Assembly (NCBI GenBank): GCA_934155005.1
Contig: CAKPGR010000018.1
Span: 1 to 20,762 of the forward strand
Reading direction: 5' to 3'
Source: an uncultured Bacilli bacterium
Lineage (GTDB): Bacteria; Bacillota_I; Bacilli_A; RF39; UBA660
DNA length: 20,762 bases
Made by a program: the position numbers and the translations under genes. The notes beneath the pieces are model-generated. The model saw nothing but the letters and a program-made list of their open reading frames with translations, was not told the DNA's origin and did not search any database. Below, in pieces: positions 14,604-20,762 of this stretch. Each line of letters begins with the position of its first letter. Positions within the stretch are counted from its first letter, which is position 1.

Positions 14604-14626
14604 CTTATAAGAAATGAAGTGATAAA

Positions 14627-16051
14627 ATGGAATTACCAAATTTAAAATTAGCAAAAAGAAGAAGTGATGAAGAAGTTAAGGTTCTAACAAATGAATATAT
14701 TATGAATGAAAATTTACACAAAATTGGACTTAATAAAAAATATTTTGTTAGGACTTATGGATGTCAAATGAATGAACATGATGGAGAAAATATAAAAGCT
14801 ATTTTGGAAGATATGTCATTTGAAGAAACAGATAAGATGGAGGAAGCAGATATAATTTTACTTAATACATGCGCTATTAGAGAAAATGCTCACAATAAAG
14901 TTTTTGGATATTTAGGAAGAGTTAAACATTTAAAAGAAAAAAGACCAGACATTATAGCTGGAATTTGTGGTTGTATGGCACAAGAAGAAGTTGTTGTAAA
15001 GGAAATACTAAACAAACATAAATATCTAGACATTGTTTTTGGAACTCATAATATTCATGAACTTCCAGCTATTTTAAATGATGTTTTAGAAACAAAGTCA
15101 CAACAAATAAGAGTTTATAGTAAAGAGGGGGAAATAATTGAAAATATTCCAGTTAAAAGAGATTCTTTATATAAAGCTTGGGTTAATATTATGTATGGTT
15201 GTGATAAATTTTGTACATACTGTATAGTACCTTATACAAGAGGAAAACAAAGAAGTAGAAAGCATGAAGATATTTTAGCAGAAGTAAAATGTTTAAAAGA
15301 AGAAGGCTATAAAGAAGTAACTTTACTAGGTCAAAATGTTAATGCTTATGGTAAAGATTTAAAAGATAATTATCGTATGGAAAATTTACTTGAAGATGTA
15401 GCTAAAACAGGAATAGAAAGAGTTAGATTTGTAACAAGTCATCCATGGGATTTTACTGATAAAATGATTGATGTAATAGCTAAATATGATAATATAATGC
15501 CTTATATTCATTTACCATTACAATCAGGATCTAGTAGAATATTAAAGCTAATGGGAAGAAGATATACAAAGGAAAGTTATTTAGACTTAGCTTTTAAAAT
15601 CAAAGAAAAAATTCCTAATTGTTCACTTACAACTGATATTATCGTAGGTTTTCCAGGAGAAACAGAGGAAGACTTTAATGAAACATTAGACGTTGTAAAT
15701 AAAGTAAAATATGATTCAGCATTTACATTTATTTTTTCACCTAGAGTTGGAACACCAGCAGAAAAAATGAAAGATGATGTTAGTTTAGAAGTAAAGGAAA
15801 ATAGATTACATAAATTAAATGATTTAGTAAATAAATATGCCTTAGAAGTAAATCAAAAATATCTAGATAAAACAGTAAAAGTTTTATTAGAAGGTGTGTC
15901 AGAAAAAGATGAAAATATGTTGATGGGTTATACCGATACAATGAAGTTAGTAAACGTAAAAGCTGATAGAAAATATATAGGAACTATTCAAGATGTTAAA
16001 ATTACAAGTGTTAAAACATGGAGCATGGATGGTATATTAGAAAAAAATTAA
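14627..16051 (+). CDS. miaB: tRNA-2-methylthio-N6-dimethylallyladenosine synthase MiaB
   Basis: Radical-SAM methylthiotransferase that turns i6A37 of tRNA into ms2i6A37 next to the anticodon. Three domains are in place. The N-terminal UPF0004 domain has cluster ligands Cys46 (TYGCQMN), Cys82 (LNTCAIRE) and Cys116 (ICGCMAQ). The radical-SAM core has C192-x3-C196-x2-C199 in MYGCDKFCTYCIVPYTRG, followed by SRKHEDILAEV. A C-terminal TRAM domain runs from about 410. Motifs TYGCQMN and YTRGKQRSR and the 474-residue length point to MiaB rather than MtaB or RimO. Its substrate is made by MiaA, encoded about 3.7 kb downstream. The usual mutS/mutL neighbours are absent. Confidence 0.96.
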   Translation: MELPNLKLAKRRSDEEVKVLTNEYIMNENLHKIGLNKKYFVRTYGCQMNEHDGENIKAILEDMSFEETDKMEEADIILLNTCAIRENAHNKVFGYLGRVKHLKEKRPDIIAGICGCMAQEEVVVKEILNKHKYLDIVFGTHNIHELPAILNDVLETKSQQIRVYSKEGEIIENIPVKRDSLYKAWVNIMYGCDKFCTYCIVPYTRGKQRSRKHEDILAEVKCLKEEGYKEVTLLGQNVNAYGKDLKDNYRMENLLEDVAKTGIERVRFVTSHPWDFTDKMIDVIAKYDNIMPYIHLPLQSGSSRILKLMGRRYTKESYLDLAFKIKEKIPNCSLTTDIIVGFPGETEEDFNETLDVVNKVKYDSAFTFIFSPRVGTPAEKMKDDVSLEVKENRLHKLNDLVNKYALEVNQKYLDKTVKVLLEGVSEKDENMLMGYTDTMKLVNVKADRKYIGTIQDVKITSVKTWSMDGILEKN

Positions 16052-16060
16052 TTTACTTAC

Positions 16061-16090
16061 TTGTAATTGAATATAATATTATGATATAAT
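16061..16090 (+). promoter_or_regulatory. rpsB promoter
   Basis: TTGTAA (16061-16066), an 18-base spacer, and TATAAT (16085-16090) with TGA before it. The predicted start near 16097 gives a leader of about 100 bases, far longer than the others in the window. Confidence 0.78.
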
Positions 16091-16125
16091 ACATATGGCT
16101 TTTTCAAATAAACACATTATGAATT

Positions 16126-16156
16126 CTTATGCCTAGTGCCAGAATGGTGGTGTAAG
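16126..16156 (+). promoter_or_regulatory. Candidate S2 autoregulatory hairpin in the rpsB leader
   Basis: An outer 8-bp stem, CTTATGCC (16126-16133) with GGTGTAAG (16149-16156, two G-U pairs), and an inner stem GCCA (16138-16141) with TGGT (16145-16148) closed by a GAA loop; TAGT (16134-16137) bulges on the 5' side. Many bacteria control ribosomal-protein operons through leader structures that bind the protein itself. That S2 binds here is inference. Confidence 0.5.
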
Positions 16157-16196
16157 TTAGAAATAATGGAAGAAATAACAAAAGGAGGAATGTAAA

Positions 16197-17192
16197 ATGG
16201 CAGTAGTGTCAATGAATTATTTATTAGAATCAGGTGTTCACTTTGGTCATCAAACTAAAAGATGGAACCCAAAAATGAAAGAATATATTTTCTCAGCAAG
16301 AGATGAAATCTATATAATAGATTTAAAGAAAACAGCTGAAAAAATAGAAGAAGCTTATGCTGCAATGAAAGAAATTGCTGCAAATGGAGGAAAAGTTTTA
16401 TTTGTAGGAACTAGAAAACAAGCAAGTGAAGCAATTAAAGAAGAAGCAATTCGTTCAAATTCTTATTATGTATCAGAAAGATGGTTAGGTGGAACTTTAA
16501 CTAATTTTAGAACAATTAGAAGAAGAGTTAAAAGATTAGAAACAATCGAAAAGATGGAAAAAGATGGTACTTTCGATAAATTACCTAAAAAAGAAGTTAT
16601 TGGTCTTAAAAAAGAATATGATAAATTAAATAAATTATTATGTGGTATTCGTGATATGAATAGATTACCACAAGCAATGTTTATAGTAGACCCTTCAAAA
16701 GAAGAAATTGCTATAAGAGAAGCTAGAAAGTTAAATATTCCAGTATTTGGTATTGTTGATACTAACTGTGATCCTGATATGGTTGATTATGTTATTCCAG
16801 GAAATGATGATGCTATTAGAGCTGTAAAATTAATTACAGGTGTTATGGCAAATGCTATTGTTGAAGCAAATGGAGGAAAAACAGTAGACTATAACAAAGA
16901 TGAAGGTAAAAATGATGACAATATCATGGAAAAAGCATTAGAAACAGTTAAAAGAAGAGAACCAAGAAGAAATTTTGATAAGAAATTTTCTGATAAAAAA
17001 AGTAAGAAATCTTTCACAAAAGAAGTAAGAAGAGAAAATCCTAAAAAAGAAGAAGTTAAAGAAACTGTTAAAGAAGGAAAAGCTGATTTATCAAAAATGA
17101 CAGTTGCTGAACTTAGAGACTTAGCAAAAGCTAAAGAAATTAAAGGATATTCAACAATGAAAAAAGCTGAGCTTTTAGAAGCTTTAAAATAA
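16197..17192 (+). CDS. rpsB: 30S ribosomal protein S2 with C-terminal Rho_N-like domain
   Basis: Residues 1 to about 226 are a normal S2: MNYLLESGVHFGHQTKRWNP, FVGTRKQA, SERWLGGTLTNF, LPQAMFIVDP and FGIVDTNCDPD are all family landmarks. S2 sits on the back of the 30S head and is needed for loading S1 and binding mRNA. The protein continues to 331 residues, against about 245 in Bacillus: a Lys/Glu/Arg-rich linker (227-296), then LSKMTVAELRDLAKAKEI and KGYSTMKKAELLEALK (298-331). That is the helix-turn pattern of the Rho termination factor N-terminal (SAP-like) domain, a small nucleic-acid-binding fold. SD AAAGGAGG 8 bases from ATG. It leads the rpsB-tsf operon. Confidence 0.96.
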   Translation: MAVVSMNYLLESGVHFGHQTKRWNPKMKEYIFSARDEIYIIDLKKTAEKIEEAYAAMKEIAANGGKVLFVGTRKQASEAIKEEAIRSNSYYVSERWLGGTLTNFRTIRRRVKRLETIEKMEKDGTFDKLPKKEVIGLKKEYDKLNKLLCGIRDMNRLPQAMFIVDPSKEEIAIREARKLNIPVFGIVDTNCDPDMVDYVIPGNDDAIRAVKLITGVMANAIVEANGGKTVDYNKDEGKNDDNIMEKALETVKRREPRRNFDKKFSDKKSKKSFTKEVRRENPKKEEVKETVKEGKADLSKMTVAELRDLAKAKEIKGYSTMKKAELLEALK

Positions 17193-17199
17193 AAAAATG

Positions 17200-17225
17200 A
17201 AAGATGATTATTTATAATCATCTTT
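17200..17225 (+). promoter_or_regulatory. Hairpin between rpsB and tsf
   Basis: A perfect 11-bp stem (17200-17210 with 17215-17225), loop TTTA. The T-run after it is broken by As, so it is likely a leaky terminator, processing site or 3'-end stabiliser that sets the S2 to EF-Ts ratio rather than a full stop. Confidence 0.65.
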
Positions 17226-17246
17226 ATTTATTTAAGGAGGAAATTT

Positions 17247-18122
17247 ATGATAACTGCAAGTTTAGTAAAAGAACTAAGAGAAAAAACAGGAGCTGGAATG
17301 CTTGACTGTAAAAAAGCATTAGAAGCATGTAATGCTAATATTGATGAAGCTATTGATTGGCTTCGTGAAAAAGGTATTTCAAAAGCAGCAAAAAAAGCTG
17401 ATAGAATTGCTGCTGAAGGATTAGCTGCAATTTTAATAGATGGAAATCAAGCTGCTATCGTAGAAGTAAACTCAGAAACTGATTTTGTAGCTAAAAATGA
17501 AGAATTTAAAGAATTAGTTAATAGTATTTTAAAAACTATCATTAATAGTGATGCTAAAACAGTAGAAGAGTTATTAAATGAAAAATATGAAGATAAAACT
17601 ATTAATGATTTAATTGTTTCAAAAACAGCTACTATTGGAGAAAAATTATCATTAAGAAGATTTGTAAAAGTAACTAAAAATGATAATGAAAATTTTGGTG
17701 AATATATTCATATGGGTGGTAAGATTGCTGTATTAACTTTAATTGATGGAGCAAATAGCGAAGTTGCTCGTGATATAGCAATGCATGCTGCTGCTATGAG
17801 ACCTTTATACACAACATCAAGTGAAGTTCCAACAGAAGTTCTAGAAAAAGAAAAAGAAATTATGAAAGAACAATTACTTAATGAAGGAAAACCAGCTGAT
17901 AAGATTGACAACATTCTTGTTGGTAAAGTAAGAAAATATTACGAAGAAGTATGTTTAGAAAATCAAATCTTTGTAAAAGCTGAAAATAAAGAAACTGTTG
18001 GTGACTTTGCTAAAAATAATGGTGGTAAAATTGAAAAAATGATCCGTTTCGAAGTTGGAGAAGGAATGGAAAAGAAAGAAGAAAATTTTGCAGAAGAAGT
18101 AGCAAAACAAATAAATGGATAG
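17247..18122 (+). CDS. tsf: Translation elongation factor Ts
   Basis: Guanine nucleotide exchange factor for EF-Tu. The N-terminal UBA-like domain (SLVKELREKTGAGMLDCKKA) and the EF-Tu-contacting TDFVAKN (78-84) are intact, and the two-lobed core continues to the end; 291 residues is normal. SD AAGGAGG 6 bases before ATG. It is second in the rpsB-tsf operon, the usual order. The common next genes pyrH and frr do not follow: a terminator overlaps the stop codon instead. Codon use leans to GCT and GAA as expected for a highly expressed gene. Confidence 0.97.
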   Translation: MITASLVKELREKTGAGMLDCKKALEACNANIDEAIDWLREKGISKAAKKADRIAAEGLAAILIDGNQAAIVEVNSETDFVAKNEEFKELVNSILKTIINSDAKTVEELLNEKYEDKTINDLIVSKTATIGEKLSLRRFVKVTKNDNENFGEYIHMGGKIAVLTLIDGANSEVARDIAMHAAAMRPLYTTSSEVPTEVLEKEKEIMKEQLLNEGKPADKIDNILVGKVRKYYEEVCLENQIFVKAENKETVGDFAKNNGGKIEKMIRFEVGEGMEKKEENFAEEVAKQING

Positions 18123-18140
18123 GTATTAACCTATCTTTTT
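18118..18140 (+). terminator. Terminator overlapping the tsf stop codon
   Basis: A 7-bp stem, GATAGGT (18118-18124) with ACCTATC (18129-18135), loop ATTA, then TTTTT. The stop TAG (18120-18122) is inside the stem. Confidence 0.88.
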
Positions 18141-18141
18141 A

Positions 18142-18169
18142 TTGACAAATTATAATATTATGTTATAAT
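18142..18169 (+). promoter_or_regulatory. Promoter of the 18197 gene
   Basis: TTGACA (18142-18147), a 16-base spacer, and TATAAT (18164-18169) with TGT before it. It begins one base after the terminator T-run. Leader of about 21 bases with SD AGAGGGG. Confidence 0.85.
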
Positions 18170-18196
18170 AACAACTTGTTGAAAGAGGGGATAAAT

Positions 18197-19078
18197 ATGT
18201 TGTGTAATGACTTTGAATTATTATTACAACTTAAAAACAATGTTGAGTGTGGAAGTGATACGTTTTGTTATGATGTTTTGAATTCGAAAGATGAGAAAGA
18301 AGCTATTTCTTATTTACGTAGAGTTCGTCCAGAACAAACAGAATTTTATTATAAGTTGAATAATTTTATGAATAATCATAAAGATAATGAAAATATAATG
18401 AATTATGTTACTAAAGTATTAGATATTTATAAAAAATATTTGGAAGATTATGGACATATAAAAACAAAAAATAGTAAAGTTGTTGATGAAACAAATACTA
18501 AAGGTAACAAATTACTAAAAGAAATATATTTTAGTGGATTATCAAAAGAAGCGTATTGTTTTTATAATCCAAAAGTAAATATTTCAGATATAAATTTCTT
18601 ATACAAACAAGTTATTAAAAATGATATAACTATTAACATGATAGAGAAAATAAAATCTAGAAATTATGATTTAATTAGACATGAATTAATTGGTATTGCT
18701 TTTGATATTATTAATGGTTCCTATGATTATTTAGATTACTTTGAGCATTCTAAATTAACGCCATCAGATTTTATTAAGTTATTATCAAATGAATTTTCAG
18801 GTGAAAATTTAAATACTTTAAAAAATTTTTTTGGTGTTAATTCTAGTGGTTGGAATGTTGAAAATAATTTATGGGGCAAAAAGCTTAATTTTGAACAAGA
18901 ATTACAAAATAAAGATATTATTAAGGGTATTGAAATAACACCTGATATGAAAAAAGAAGTTTATAACTATATGAAAGAGAATAATATGCCTATGATTTCA
19001 AAGTTATATAGATATGCAATAAGAAAAAAAGTTAATAACATATTAGAAGAAAATCAAAAAGTAAAGAATAAAAATTAA
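18197..19078 (+). CDS. Unknown helical cytoplasmic protein
   Basis: 293 residues, not recognised. It starts MLCNDFELLLQLKNN; the TTG at 18176 is before the SD (AGAGGGG, 18185 on) so I chose ATG 18197. The protein looks all-helical, without signal peptide or membrane segment. Stretches such as SYLRRVRPEQTEFYYKL and SKLTPSDFIKLLSNEF may be helix-turn-helix-like, and the last 50 residues (MKKEVYNYMKENNMPM, then a basic tail) suggest nucleic-acid binding, but no firm motif is visible. It is a single gene with a near-perfect promoter and its own terminator, so probably well expressed. Confidence 0.75.
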   Translation: MLCNDFELLLQLKNNVECGSDTFCYDVLNSKDEKEAISYLRRVRPEQTEFYYKLNNFMNNHKDNENIMNYVTKVLDIYKKYLEDYGHIKTKNSKVVDETNTKGNKLLKEIYFSGLSKEAYCFYNPKVNISDINFLYKQVIKNDITINMIEKIKSRNYDLIRHELIGIAFDIINGSYDYLDYFEHSKLTPSDFIKLLSNEFSGENLNTLKNFFGVNSSGWNVENNLWGKKLNFEQELQNKDIIKGIEITPDMKKEVYNYMKENNMPMISKLYRYAIRKKVNNILEENQKVKNKN

Positions 19079-19107
19079 GATTTCTATGATAAGTAGAAAT
19101 CTTTTTT
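19077..19107 (+). terminator. Terminator overlapping the stop of the 18197 gene
   Basis: A perfect 10-bp stem (19077-19086 with 19094-19103), 7-base loop, and a run of six Ts. No clear promoter follows before the superoxide dismutase gene; only a weak TATTAT at 19110-19115, so some read-through may drive it. Confidence 0.88.
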
Positions 19108-19130
19108 CATATTATTTTATGGAGGGATTT

Positions 19131-19736
19131 ATGTATCAGTTAAATTTACTTAAATATCAGTATCAAGATTTAGAGCCATTTGTTGATACTAAAACTGTTG
19201 CTGTTCACTATCATAAACACCATCAAACATATTTAAACAATTTAAATAAATTACTAAATAAAAATAATTATGATTACCATTATAGTTTAGGTGAACTTAT
19301 ATATCATATCGATGAATTTAAAAGCGATAAGGAAGATATCTTATTTAATTTAGGTGGTGTTTTAAATCATAATTTATATTGGCGAAGTATTAATAAAGAA
19401 CTATTCTTACCAACAGGGAAGTTAAAAGAAGAAATAGATAACATATATGGCAATTTTGATAATTTTTGGAATAGTATAAAATTATCTAGTTTAAAGCTTA
19501 AAGGTTCCGGCTATACATTTTTAGTATTAACTGATGATGGTGATTTAAAAATAATAAATACTTTTAATCAAGATTATCCATATGACTATATACCACTATT
19601 TAATATTGATTTATGGGAACATGCATATTATTTGAATTATCAAAACGATAAGTCAAGATATATTGATAATTTAAAAAATATTGTTGATTTTAGATATGCT
19701 AGTAAAATATATAATACTATGATTATGAATTATTAA
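19131..19736 (+). CDS. Superoxide dismutase (Mn/Fe family)
   Basis: 201 residues, the normal length. All four metal ligands are present: His26, His80 (GGVLNH), Asp160 and His164 (IDLWEHAYYL). The second-shell Tyr34 (HQTYLNNLN) and Gln147 in TFNQD, the Mn-type position of the active-site Gln, are also there. It converts superoxide to oxygen and peroxide in the cytoplasm. It is a diverged member: the usual GSGW is GSGY (125-128) with Thr in place of the next Trp, and the usual GGHxNH is GGVLNH. These changes could weaken activity or shift metal preference. Start ATG 19131 follows GGAGGGA; the upstream in-frame ATG at 19086 lies in the terminator. Confidence 0.9.
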   Translation: MYQLNLLKYQYQDLEPFVDTKTVAVHYHKHHQTYLNNLNKLLNKNNYDYHYSLGELIYHIDEFKSDKEDILFNLGGVLNHNLYWRSINKELFLPTGKLKEEIDNIYGNFDNFWNSIKLSSLKLKGSGYTFLVLTDDGDLKIINTFNQDYPYDYIPLFNIDLWEHAYYLNYQNDKSRYIDNLKNIVDFRYASKIYNTMIMNY

Positions 19737-19757
19737 AAGACTTTTTAGTCTTTTTTT
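19735..19757 (+). terminator. Terminator after the superoxide dismutase gene
   Basis: An 8-bp stem, AAAAGACT (19735-19742) with AGTCTTTT (19747-19754), loop TTTT, and continuing Ts. It overlaps the TAA stop and runs straight into the miaA -10. Confidence 0.88.
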
Positions 19758-19765
19758 GATATAAT
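19757..19765 (+). promoter_or_regulatory. Extended -10 promoter of miaA
   Basis: TGATATAAT, sharing its first T with the terminator T-run. There is no recognisable -35. Predicted start near 19772, so the leader is about 10 bases and begins with the SD AGGTGG. Confidence 0.75.
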
Positions 19766-19781
19766 CTTGTTAGGTGGTTTT

Positions 19782-20672
19782 ATGAATAAGGTAATTGTAA
19801 TAACAGGTCCTACTGCTGTTGGAAAAACTAAAATGAGTATTGAACTTGCTAAAAAAATAAATGGTGAAATTATAAATGCTGATTCAACACAAATATTTAG
19901 GAATTTAGATATCGCAACAGCGAAAGTAACAGAAAGTGAAAAAGAAAATATTAAACATCATTTATTTGATATAAAAGATATAACTGAAAATTATACAGTT
20001 TTTGATTATCAAAGAGATTGTAGAAAAAAAATAAAAGAAATAGAAGAAAAAGGTAAAACACCTATTTTGGTAGGTGGGACAGGTTTATATATAAAAGCAG
20101 CTTTATATGATTACAAATTTGAAGAAGAAAAAAATATATATGATTTTTCTAATTACTCAAATGAAGAATTATATGATAAACTAAAAAAAATAGATAGTAA
20201 TATGAATATTCATATTAATAATAGAAAAAGATTAGAAAGAGCATTTGCTTATTATAAGGAAAATAATAAAATGATAACAAGTGTAGAAAAAAGTAATGAA
20301 CCAATATATAATGTTATATTTATCGGTCTTACAACAGATAGACAAGTTTTATATGATAGAATAAATAAAAGAGTAGATTTAATGTTAAAAAATGGCTTAT
20401 TAAAAGAAGCAAAAGAAATATATAATACAAATATTAGAACTAAAGCTGTTATGACTCCTATTGGATATAAAGAATTGTTCACTTATTTTGATGGTAATTG
20501 TAGTTTAGAAGAAAGTATAAACTTGATTAAACAAAAAAGTAGAAATTATGCGAAAAAACAATATACTTGGTTTAATCATCAAATTAAGATTAATTGGTTT
20601 AATGTAAATTTTGACGATTTTAATAAAACGATAGAAGAAGTTTATGATTTTATATTGAAAAAAGATAATTAA
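19782..20672 (+). CDS. miaA: tRNA dimethylallyltransferase MiaA
   Basis: Transfers the dimethylallyl group from DMAPP to N6 of A37 in tRNAs reading UNN codons, making i6A37, the substrate of MiaB. P-loop GPTAVGKT (9-16), the DSTQIFRNLDIATAK motif (from 34) that positions the substrates, VGGTGLYIKA, and the C-terminal RNYAKKQYTWF (254-264) are all present. 296 residues is a little shorter than average but complete. I chose ATG 19782 over TTG 19767 because the SD AGGTGG (19772-19777) lies between them and the protein then begins MNKVIVITGPT, as the family does. Confidence 0.96.
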   Translation: MNKVIVITGPTAVGKTKMSIELAKKINGEIINADSTQIFRNLDIATAKVTESEKENIKHHLFDIKDITENYTVFDYQRDCRKKIKEIEEKGKTPILVGGTGLYIKAALYDYKFEEEKNIYDFSNYSNEELYDKLKKIDSNMNIHINNRKRLERAFAYYKENNKMITSVEKSNEPIYNVIFIGLTTDRQVLYDRINKRVDLMLKNGLLKEAKEIYNTNIRTKAVMTPIGYKELFTYFDGNCSLEESINLIKQKSRNYAKKQYTWFNHQIKINWFNVNFDDFNKTIEEVYDFILKKDN

Positions 20673-20738
20673 TTTGTTAGAATAAGTATGTAAAACAAAA
20701 TAATAATATTGACTGAGAGATAAAAAAATTTCAAAGTC

Positions 20739-20748
20739 GGGGGGGGGG
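20739..20748 (+). repeat. G10 homopolymer
   Basis: Ten Gs in a row in a very AT-rich, otherwise non-coding 90-base tail, followed by TATAAAACCC. The last Gs and the CCC could form a small hairpin. Either a slippage-prone site or an assembly or sequencing artefact near the window edge. Confidence 0.7.
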
Positions 20749-20762
20749 TATAAAACCCTCTT

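Noticed and set aside
20705..20762. CTGAGA followed later by ACCCTCTT, resembling a TPP riboswitch core
   Set aside because: The GGGG-containing first stem, the conserved ACCTGA/GGTAAT portion and proper spacing are missing before the window ends; CTGAGA alone is not enough.

Overview
The window is a compact, gene-dense piece of chromosome from a very AT-rich, low-GC Gram-positive-type bacterium, most likely a member of the Bacilli close to the Mollicutes, such as one of the uncultured gut lineages. This placement is inference from base composition, the AGGAGG-type ribosome binding sites, TTG starts and gene content. TGA is a normal stop (rbgA and the Smr gene end in it) and Trp is TGG, so the Mycoplasma code is not in use. 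I see no phage, transposon, CRISPR array, tRNA or rRNA, and no gene-free stretch longer than 300 bases.

Layout. 1-1451: an operon with the tail of a HAD-family phosphatase, the ribosome-assembly GTPase RbgA, and a small Smr-domain protein. 1452-5622: a block of three unrecognised genes. The first encodes a cysteine-rich, membrane-anchored exported protein with a tandem repeat, the second a large bitopic membrane protein with an acidic tail, and the third, on its own promoter, a small cytoplasmic protein. 5633-8914: a minus-strand HIT protein, a class-I glutamine-amidotransferase-like hydrolase and the helicase RecD2. 8986-10215: a 46-residue Gly-rich small protein, a non-coding gap with several inverted repeats, and an exported polysaccharide deacetylase. 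10232-13211: minus-strand phosphatidylglycerophosphate synthase, a possible short RNA, and an ABC exporter (ATPase plus permease). 13258-16051: an unusual sigma-70-family factor and the tRNA methylthiolase MiaB. 16061-18140: ribosomal protein S2, with a C-terminal Rho_N-like domain, and EF-Ts. 18142-20672: an unknown protein, superoxide dismutase, and the tRNA prenyltransferase MiaA, which makes the substrate of MiaB. The last 90 bases hold a striking G10 run.

Regulation is unusually easy to read. Most genes are single units with their own terminator, often with the stop codon inside its stem, followed at once by an extended -10 promoter (TGnTATAAT-like) and a leader of only about 10-26 bases. 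The rpsB leader, at about 100 bases, is the exception and contains a hairpin that may be autoregulatory.

The points most worth a second look are the cysteine-rich surface-protein pair (1614-5108), the S2-Rho_N fusion, the sigma factor with altered -10-recognition residues, and the orphan terminator-hairpin RNA near 10905-10971.
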